Below, piece after piece: positions 52,313-64,000 of a stretch of 64,000 nt of DNA. This DNA is from Pseudomonas thermotolerans DSM 14292 (lineage in GTDB: Bacteria; Pseudomonadota; Gammaproteobacteria; Pseudomonadales; Pseudomonadaceae), in NCBI RefSeq assembly GCF_000364625.1, contig NZ_KB822609.1, positions 1-64,000 of the forward strand, read 5' to 3'. A program made the translations under genes and the position numbers. The notes under the pieces were generated by a model. The model was not told where the DNA came from, searched no databases, and saw only the letters and a list, made by a program, of their open reading frames with translations. Each line of letters begins with the position of its first letter. The first letter of the stretch is position 1.

Positions 52313-53446
52313 ATGAGCCGTAGGTTGCGAATCGCCCTGGTGGCCGGCGAAGCCTCGGGCGACATCCTCGGCGCCGGGCTGATGCGCGAGCTCAAGCGCC
52401 AGTATGGCGAGGTGGAATTCATCGGTGTCGGCGGCCCGCTGATGGCCGCCGAAGGGCTGAACTCCTACTTCCCAATGGAACGCCTGGCGGTAATGGGGCT
52501 GGTCGAGGTGCTCGGCCGCCTGCCCGAGCTGCTGGCGCGCCGCAAGCGGCTGATTCTCAGCCTGATCGAGGCGCGCCCGGATGCCTTCATCGGCATCGAC
52601 GCGCCGGACTTCAACCTGGGCGTCGAGCTGCGCCTGCGTCGTGCGGGAATCCGCACCGTGCACTACGTCAGTCCCTCGGTGTGGGCCTGGCGCCAGAAGC
52701 GCGTGCTGAAGATCCGCGAAGCCTGCGACCTGATGCTCACCCTGTTTCCCTTCGAGGCGCAGTTCTACGTCGAGCACGGCGTGCCGGTGCGCTTCGTCGG
52801 CCATCCGCTGGCCGATACCATCCCCCTGGAGGCCGACCGACAGGCTGCCCGTGGCGAGCTGGAGCTGCCCCAAGATGCCCCGGTGGTAGCCCTGATGCCC
52901 GGCAGCCGCGGCGGCGAGGTGGCGCGCCTGGGCGGCCTGTTCCTGGACGCCGCTGAGCAGTTGCTGGCCGAGCGCCCGGAGCTGCGCTTCGTGCTGCCCT
53001 GTGCCTCGCCCGAGCGGCGCGCCCAGTTGGAAGCCCTGCTGGCCGGCCGCGACCTGCCGCTGATCCTGCTCGACGGCCGTTCCCACACGGCTCTGGCGGC
53101 CTGCGATGCGGTGCTGATCGCCTCGGGCACCGCCACCTTGGAGGCCCTGCTCTACAAACGGCCGATGGTGGTGGCCTATCGGCTGGCGCCGCTGACCTAT
53201 CGGATCCTCCGCCACCTGGTGAAGAGCCCCTACGTCTCCCTACCCAACCTGCTGGCCCAGCGTCTGCTAGTGCCCGAGCTACTGCAGGATGCGGCGACCC
53301 CCGCGGCGCTGGCCGCGACCCTGCTGCCGCTGCTGGACGACGGCGCCACCCAGACCGCGGGCTTCGACGCCATCCACCGTACCCTGCGCCAGGACGCCTC
53401 GTGCAGTGCCGCCACCGCGGTGCTGGAACTGGTGGGGGCGGCCTGA
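52313..53446 (+). CDS. lpxB: Lipid A disaccharide synthase
   Basis: LpxB (377 aa) is a GT19 glycosyltransferase that joins lipid X to UDP-diacylglucosamine. The N-terminus [19 protein letters not shown] and the middle [17 protein letters not shown] and LFPFEAQFY are conserved in the family, as is GHPLADT. The C-terminal donor-binding half has [14 protein letters not shown] and [11 protein letters not shown]. It follows lpxA by 5 bases and overlaps rnhB by one base. Confidence 0.96.
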   Translation: MSRRLRIALVAGEASGDILGAGLMRELKRQYGEVEFIGVGGPLMAAEGLNSYFPMERLAVMGLVEVLGRLPELLARRKRLILSLIEARPDAFIGIDAPDFNLGVELRLRRAGIRTVHYVSPSVWAWRQKRVLKIREACDLMLTLFPFEAQFYVEHGVPVRFVGHPLADTIPLEADRQAARGELELPQDAPVVALMPGSRGGEVARLGGLFLDAAEQLLAERPELRFVLPCASPERRAQLEALLAGRDLPLILLDGRSHTALAACDAVLIASGTATLEALLYKRPMVVAYRLAPLTYRILRHLVKSPYVSLPNLLAQRLLVPELLQDAATPAALAATLLPLLDDGATQTAGFDAIHRTLRQDASCSAATAVLELVGAA

Positions 53447-54051
53447 TGCAGCTGGGCCTGGATTTCGCCCTGGTCGAGGAGCTGGTCGCCGGGGTCGACG
53501 AGGTGGGCCGTGGCCCGCTGTGTGGTGCGGTGGTCACCGCCGCGGTGATTCTCGACCCGCAACGGCCGATCCAGGGCCTCAACGACTCCAAGCAGCTCAG
53601 CGAGGCGCGCCGCGAGCATCTCTTCGACGAGATCCGCGAGAAGGCCTTGGCCTGGTGCATCGCCCGCGCCGAAGTGGAGGAGATCGACCGTCTGAACATC
53701 CTCCAGGCCACCATGTTGGCCATGCAGCGGGCTGTGGCGGGTCTATCCGTCACCCCGATGCTGGCGCTGATCGACGGCAACCGCTGTCCGAAGCTGCAGG
53801 TGCCGGCCGCTCCGGTGGTCAAGGGCGATAGCCGGGTGCCGGCGATAGCCGCTGCTTCCATTCTCGCCAAGGTCAGTCGCGACCGGGAGATGCTCGAGCT
53901 GGATCGCCAGTATCCCGGCTATGGCATCGCCGGGCACAAGGGCTATCCTACCCGCGAGCATCTCGAGGCTCTGCGCCGCCTAGGCCCGACCCCCATCCAC
54001 CGGCGCTCCTTCGGTCCGGTGCGTGCTTTGCTGGAAGGCCGGCCCTGCTAG
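53446..54051 (+). CDS. rnhB: Ribonuclease HII
   Basis: RNase HII (201 aa) nicks RNA-DNA hybrids and removes single ribonucleotides from DNA. The DEDD active site is visible: [15 protein letters not shown] (Asp-Glu), ALIDGNRC (Asp) and later [15 protein letters not shown] (Asp). The C-terminal [24 protein letters not shown] is also typical. It ends the bam-lpx run and is followed by two GC-rich stems. Confidence 0.96.
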   Translation: MQLGLDFALVEELVAGVDEVGRGPLCGAVVTAAVILDPQRPIQGLNDSKQLSEARREHLFDEIREKALAWCIARAEVEEIDRLNILQATMLAMQRAVAGLSVTPMLALIDGNRCPKLQVPAAPVVKGDSRVPAIAAASILAKVSRDREMLELDRQYPGYGIAGHKGYPTREHLEALRRLGPTPIHRRSFGPVRALLEGRPC

Positions 54052-54063
54052 GCCGAACGCTCA

Positions 54064-54103
54064 GCCTGCCGCTGTGCTTCGGGCAGGCCGGACTGGTCCG
54101 GCC
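54064..54103. terminator. Stem-loops after rnhB
   Basis: GCCTGCC (54064-54070) pairs with GGCAGGC (54082-54088). The overlapping palindrome GGCCGGAC-TG-GTCCGGCC (54086-54103) can fold as an alternative. No T-run is present. The two structures exclude each other, which could matter for read-through into the symporter gene. Confidence 0.5.
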
Positions 54104-54194
54104 CCGTGCCTGGCGTATGTAGGCACGCACCTATACTCGAGCGGACCCTAGGTCTCTCCTGTGGTTTTCATTTCGTCCTGACAGGGAGTCTCCC

Positions 54195-55607
54195 ATGCAA
54201 GAAATCGCCGATAACCTAGTCAACCTCCTCAACGGTCTGATCTGGGGCAAGATCCTTATCTGGCTGTTGGTTGGGGCAGGCATCTACTTCACCCTGCGTC
54301 TAGGACTGATCCAGCTGCGTCATTTCGGGCATACCTTCAGTGTCCTCAAGGGCAGCCGACAGAGCGACGAAGCGGGCATCTCCTCGTTCCAGGCGCTGTG
54401 TACCTCGTTGGCTGCCCGGGTCGGTACCGGCAACGTCGCCGGGGTGGCGGTGGCCATCACCCTGGGTGGCCCCGGGGCGATCTTCTGGATGTGGGTGATT
54501 GCCCTGGTGGGCATGGCCACCGGTTTCGTCGAGGCCACCCTGGCACAGCTGTTCAAGGTGCGCGACAAGAACGGCCAGTATCGCGGCGGACCGGCCTACT
54601 ACATGGAGAAGGGGCTGGGAGCGCGCTGGATGGGCGTGCTGTTCTGCCTGTTCCTGATTCTCGCCTTCGGCTTCGTGTTCAACTCGGTGCAGGCCAACAC
54701 TATCAGCGGTGCCTTGCAGGGCGCTTTCGGCATTCCCCTGTGGCTTTCCGGCAGCGCGGTGATGATCCTCACCGCACTGATCATCTTCGGCGGCCTGCGC
54801 TCCATCGCGCGCTTCGCCGAACTGGCTGTGCCCTTCATGGCGGTGGCCTACCTGCTGATGGCAATAGGGCTGATCGTGGTGAACATCGGCGAGATCCCCG
54901 GCATATTGGTGCAGATCGTCAAGAGCGCCTTCGGCTTCCAGGAGGCGGCGGCCGGCGGCATGGGCGCGGCGATCATGAACGGCTTCAAGCGCGGTCTGTT
55001 CTCCAACGAGGCGGGCATGGGCTCGGCGCCCAACGCCGCGGCTTCGGCCACTCCCTATCCGCCGCACCCGGCCTCCCAGGGCTATGTGCAGATGGCCGGG
55101 GTGTTCATCGACACCCTGCTGATCTGCTCCGCTTCGGCGGCGATCATCCTGCTCGCCGGGCCGCAGCCGGGCGAGGGCATCATGCTGGTGCAGAACGCCC
55201 TGACCAATCAGGTCGGCGACTGGGGCAAGTACTTCCTGGCGGTGATCATCCTGTTCTTCGCCTTCACGTCCATAGTCGCCAACTATTTCTACGCGGAGAA
55301 CTGCCTGGTGTTCCTCGAACACAACAAGGCCAGCGGCCTGCTGGTGTTCCGCCTGCTGGTGCTGGGCATGGTGATGTTCGGCGCCCTGGCTTCGCTGCCG
55401 TTCGTCTGGAACCTCGCCGACCTGTTCATGGGGCTGATGGCGATCACCAACCTGATCGCCATCCTGCTGCTCTCCAACCTGGCCATCAAGCTGGCCCGCG
55501 ACTACAACCAGCAGCGCAGGGCCGGCAAGCTGCCCACCTTCGACCCCAGCCAGTACCCGGAAATCCAGGCCCGGCTGGAGCCTGGCATCTGGGACGCTCC
55601 GCGCTGA
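54195..55607 (+). CDS. Alanine/glycine:cation symporter (AGCS family)
   Basis: This 470-aa inner-membrane protein has about 10-11 helices and the AGCS signs: SSFQALCTSLAARVGTGNVAGVAVAI near the N-terminus, EATLAQLFKVRDKNGQYRGGPAYYMEKGLG and GLFSNEAGMGSAPNAAASA. Such proteins import alanine or glycine with sodium. A likely -10 (TATACT at 54132-54137) suggests its own promoter. The gene holds the same place between rnhB and dnaE in P. aeruginosa. Confidence 0.93.
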   Translation: MQEIADNLVNLLNGLIWGKILIWLLVGAGIYFTLRLGLIQLRHFGHTFSVLKGSRQSDEAGISSFQALCTSLAARVGTGNVAGVAVAITLGGPGAIFWMWVIALVGMATGFVEATLAQLFKVRDKNGQYRGGPAYYMEKGLGARWMGVLFCLFLILAFGFVFNSVQANTISGALQGAFGIPLWLSGSAVMILTALIIFGGLRSIARFAELAVPFMAVAYLLMAIGLIVVNIGEIPGILVQIVKSAFGFQEAAAGGMGAAIMNGFKRGLFSNEAGMGSAPNAAASATPYPPHPASQGYVQMAGVFIDTLLICSASAAIILLAGPQPGEGIMLVQNALTNQVGDWGKYFLAVIILFFAFTSIVANYFYAENCLVFLEHNKASGLLVFRLLVLGMVMFGALASLPFVWNLADLFMGLMAITNLIAILLLSNLAIKLARDYNQQRRAGKLPTFDPSQYPEIQARLEPGIWDAPR

Positions 55608-55706
55608 GTGCTGAAACCGGGCCGGCGACGGGGCTTTTCGCCGGCCTCGCGCCGCCCGCTTGTTGCTACAATCGACGCTTTGTCGATTCAGCAGCAAGGC
55701 CCGTCC

Positions 55707-59231
<3,525 letters not shown>

Positions 59232-59260
59232 TAACGCCTGCGTATCAGCTCCGATTTTCC

Positions 59261-59290
59261 GGCAGCCGGTGGCGAACCTCGCTGGCTGCC
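59261..59290 (+). terminator. Stem-loop between dnaE and accA
   Basis: GGCAGCC (59261-59267) pairs with GGCTGCC (59284-59290), with an inner GCGA/TCGC pair (59272-59275, 59279-59282). It begins 30 bases after the dnaE stop and has no T-run. Confidence 0.45.
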
Positions 59291-59389
59291 CGATTGAGTC
59301 TCGACCTGGATGCGCCCGTCCCTTAAGGTAGGGCGCAAAACGGAATCAGCCGCCCGGCCGCCCCGGCCGCCGACGCAAGACGGATGCCT

Positions 59390-60340
59390 ATGAACCCGAA
59401 CTTTCTCGATTTCGAACAGCCGATCGCCGACCTGCAAGCCAAGATCGAAGAGCTGCGTCTGGTCGGTAACGACAATGCCATCAACATCAGCGACGAGATT
59501 GCCCGTTTGCAGGAAAAGAGCCGGGCGCTCACTGAGAGCATCTTCGGCAATCTGAGCAGCTGGCAGATCGCCAAGCTGGCCCGCCATCCGCGCCGCCCCT
59601 ACACCCTGGACTACGTGCAGCACATCTTCACCGAGTTCGAGGAGCTACACGGCGACCGCCACTTCGCCGACGACGCCGCCATCGTCGGCGGGGTAGCCCG
59701 CCTGGATGGCCAGCCGGTGATGGTCATCGGCCACCAGAAGGGCCGCGAGGTGCGCGAGAAGGTCCGTCGCAACTTCGGCATGCCGCGTCCCGAAGGCTAT
59801 CGCAAGGCCTGCCGCCTGATGGAGATGGCTGAGCGCTTCAAGCTGCCGATCCTCACCTTCATCGACACCCCCGGCGCCTACCCGGGTATCGACGCCGAGG
59901 AGCGCGGGCAGAGCGAGGCGATCGCCTGGAACCTGCGGGTCATGGCCCGCCTGAAGACCCCGATCATCTCCACCGTGATCGGGGAGGGCGGCTCCGGCGG
60001 TGCCCTGGCCATCGGCGTCTGCGACCAGCTGAACATGCTGCAGTACTCCACCTACGCGGTGATCTCCCCGGAAGGCTGCGCCTCCATCCTTTGGCGCACC
60101 GCCGAGAAGGCCCCGGAAGCCGCCGAGGCCATGGGCATCACCGCCGAGCGTCTGAAGGAACTGGGCATCGTCGATCAGGTCATCCCGGAACCCTTGGGCG
60201 GCGCCCACGCCGACCCGGCTGCCGCCGCCAACACCATCCGCGAGGCGCTGCTTGAGCAACTGACCCGGCTGCGCAAGCTGGATACCGAGAAGCTGCTGGC
60301 CCGTCGCTACGAGCGCCTGATGAGCTACGGCGCGCCGTGA
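59390..60340 (+). CDS. accA: Acetyl-CoA carboxylase carboxyltransferase subunit alpha
   Basis: AccA (316 aa) forms, with AccD, the transferase that moves CO2 from biotin to acetyl-CoA to give malonyl-CoA. The family part [28 protein letters not shown] is followed by [24 protein letters not shown] and [13 protein letters not shown], which form the oxyanion holes. I use the second of two near ATGs (59390, [12 protein letters not shown]), the known Pseudomonas N-terminus. Confidence 0.97.
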   Translation: MNPNFLDFEQPIADLQAKIEELRLVGNDNAINISDEIARLQEKSRALTESIFGNLSSWQIAKLARHPRRPYTLDYVQHIFTEFEELHGDRHFADDAAIVGGVARLDGQPVMVIGHQKGREVREKVRRNFGMPRPEGYRKACRLMEMAERFKLPILTFIDTPGAYPGIDAEERGQSEAIAWNLRVMARLKTPIISTVIGEGGSGGALAIGVCDQLNMLQYSTYAVISPEGCASILWRTAEKAPEAAEAMGITAERLKELGIVDQVIPEPLGGAHADPAAAANTIREALLEQLTRLRKLDTEKLLARRYERLMSYGAP

Positions 60341-60412
60341 TTCACCGGCACCCGGCCGCGGGCTGTGTAGTGGGGCCTTCCCCGCGCGCAGCCTGCGGCC
60401 AATAACCCCGTC

Positions 60413-61726
60413 ATGTCCCTGCCGGCCCGCCTGCTTTCCGTCCTTTCCCCCTGGCGCTCTGCCTCGGCCTGGCGCGTCGCCCTCTCCGGGGGAGTGGATT
60501 CCACCGTCCTGCTCCACCTGCTCGCCAGCCTGGCGCGTACCGAGGCCCTGCCGCCGCTTTCCGCCATTCATGTCCAGCACGGCCTGCAGGCCGTGGCCGC
60601 CGCCTGGCCGGAGCATTGCCGTCGGCTCTGCGACGAGCTCGGCGTGCCCCTGCAGGTGCTTGAGGTGCGGGTCGATGCCGGTGCCAGCCTGGAGCGGGCT
60701 GCTCGCGAGGCGCGTTACGCGGCGCTGGCCGGCTGCCTGGAAGAGGGCGAGCTGCTGCTGCTCGCCCAGCACCGCGACGATCAGGCCGAGACCCTGCTGT
60801 TCCGTCTGCTGCGCGGCGCGGGCGTGCGTGGCCTCGCCGGCATTCCAGCGAGCCGCCCGCTGGGGCGAGGTACCCTGCTGCGCCCTCTGCTGGACTGCTC
60901 ACGGGCCGAGCTGGAGGCCTATGCTCACGCTCATGGCCTGGACTGGGTGGAGGACCCCTCCAACGCCGATACCCGCCTCGACCGCAATTACCTGCGCCAC
61001 TGTATCTTCCCGGCGCTGCACGCCCGCTGGCCTGACGCCGCGGCCAGCCTGGCGCGGGCTGCCGGCCATTTGCGCGAGGCTCAGGAGCTGCTCGACGAGC
61101 TGGCCGAGCAGGACCTCGAGGCCGCGCGCAGCGCCTCGCCCTGGCCCTGGCTGGCGCTGCCGTCTCTGACGCTGGAGCCCCTGGCGCGCCTGTCGCCGGC
61201 CCGCCAGCGCAATGCCCTGCGCCGCTGGCTGGCCGCGTACACGCGGATGCCGGACAGCGCTCACTGGGCCGGCTGGCAGGCACTGCGCGATGCCGCTGCC
61301 GATGCCTGCCCGGTCTGGCGCCTGGAAGGCGGTGAGCTGCACCGTGCTGTCGGGCGGCTCTGGTGGCTGAGTGGCGACTGGCTGGTGCAGCCGGTCGCGC
61401 CGGTTCCCTGGGCCGAGCCCGGGCAACCCCTGGTGCTGCCCGGCAATGGCGAGGTCTGGCTGCAGGGGCGGGCGCCGTCCGGTGGCCTGGAGATCCGCTA
61501 CCGGCAGGGCGGGGAAGTGTTGCAGATTCCCGGGCGCGGCCATCGGGATCTCAAGCGCCTGCTCAACGAGGCCGGTCTGCCGGCCTTCCTGCGCGGCCGA
61601 TTGCCGCTGCTCTACCAGGCGGATTCGCTGCTCGCAGTGGCCAATCTGCCGCTGCCGGCGCCGCCGGGCGGGGAGGTTCTGCGGCTGCATTGGCAGGCTC
61701 CGACGAGTGACCAAGGTTTGAGCTGA
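60413..61726 (+). CDS. tilS: tRNA(Ile)-lysidine synthetase
   Basis: TilS (437 aa) attaches lysine to C34 of the AUA-reading tRNA-Ile, changing both its codon and amino acid identity. The PP-loop ATP motif SGGVDS is at 25-30, with AQHRDDQAETLLFRLLRGAG and DWVEDPSNADTRLDRNYLRH as the other catalytic blocks. The C-terminal TilS domain has GLEIRYRQGGE and HRDLKRLLNEAGLPAFLRGRLPLLY. It lies between accA and pyrG as in P. aeruginosa. Confidence 0.96.
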   Translation: MSLPARLLSVLSPWRSASAWRVALSGGVDSTVLLHLLASLARTEALPPLSAIHVQHGLQAVAAAWPEHCRRLCDELGVPLQVLEVRVDAGASLERAAREARYAALAGCLEEGELLLLAQHRDDQAETLLFRLLRGAGVRGLAGIPASRPLGRGTLLRPLLDCSRAELEAYAHAHGLDWVEDPSNADTRLDRNYLRHCIFPALHARWPDAAASLARAAGHLREAQELLDELAEQDLEAARSASPWPWLALPSLTLEPLARLSPARQRNALRRWLAAYTRMPDSAHWAGWQALRDAAADACPVWRLEGGELHRAVGRLWWLSGDWLVQPVAPVPWAEPGQPLVLPGNGEVWLQGRAPSGGLEIRYRQGGEVLQIPGRGHRDLKRLLNEAGLPAFLRGRLPLLYQADSLLAVANLPLPAPPGGEVLRLHWQAPTSDQGLS

Positions 61727-61871
61727 AAGCGCCTTTGACGTAGACTACGCTCCCGTCTAACAGAGACCCGCCGACTCCCTCGGAACCGGCGGTGCTTTGC
61801 ATTTTCACAGGTAGTGGGCAGGCTGCGGCCTTCCTTCGCATCTCCGGCGGCGCCAACCGCCTAAACGCTGA

Positions 61872-64000
<2,129 letters not shown>

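Overview
The window is a very GC-rich chromosome segment that looks like Pseudomonas, close to the P. aeruginosa group. The basis is gene content and order. From 38.5 kb to the right end the order is map, rpsB, tsf, pyrH, frr, uppS, cdsA, dxr, rseP, bamA, skp, lpxD, fabZ, lpxA, lpxB, rnhB, an AGCS symporter, dnaE, accA, tilS, pyrG, kdsA, which is the order I know from P. aeruginosa. Protein lengths also agree with that genus, for example BamA 797 aa, LpxD 353 aa, LpxA 258 aa and AccA 316 aa. No phage, insertion sequence, CRISPR array, rRNA or tRNA was seen.

Layout. 0-3.8 kb: the 3' end of an ExaC-type aldehyde dehydrogenase, then pqqABCDE for the PQQ cofactor. 3.9-7.4 kb: fahA and hmgA (homogentisate branch of Tyr/Phe catabolism), divergent from an IclR repressor gene (hmgR), with no maleylacetoacetate isomerase beside them. 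7.4-10.6 kb: a methyltransferase divergent from an OsmC/AraC pair, then a small thioesterase. 10.6-23.7 kb: an SH3-domain envelope protein and an organosulfur block. That block has a 3-mercaptopropionate-type thiol dioxygenase with a four-domain rhodanese, a divergent LysR gene, two SsuD-like flavin monooxygenases around an orphan sulfonate-type binding protein, an acyl-CoA-dehydrogenase-like flavoprotein, and a tripartite tricarboxylate transporter (TctB, TctA, two TctC). 23.7-31.2 kb: small accessory genes (two membrane proteins, a pyrimidine-dimer glycosylase family protein, an SDR), two enoyl-CoA hydratase-family enzymes, csdA-csdE, dapD and an ArsC/Spx-like protein. 31.4-34.5 kb: a decayed acyltransferase-3 gene and the c-di-GMP module yfiR-yfiN-yfiB, set between dapD and dapC. 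34.5-39.3 kb: dapC, glnD, map. 39.6-64 kb: housekeeping genes for translation, isoprenoids, phospholipid, outer-membrane assembly, lipid A, replication, fatty acids, tRNA modification, CTP and Kdo.

The most interesting part is 11.5-23.7 kb. The dioxygenase keeps every diagnostic residue I can place for 3-mercaptopropionate dioxygenase. The two monooxygenases lack the residues expected of true SsuD. The usual ABC permease and ATPase are missing and a TTT transporter stands in their place. A 15-bp motif, GCATATTAGCTTATG, occurs on both sides of the lysR gene, once in each promoter region. I read this as one LysR-controlled system for import and desulfurisation of a C3-type organosulfur acid. 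The substrate is inference. Other signals worth checking are 21-bp-spaced direct repeats ahead of the OsmC/AraC operon, a strong pqqA-pqqB hairpin, an operator-like palindrome between hmgA and hmgR, and hairpin-rich repeat elements at 19.4 and 26.0 kb.
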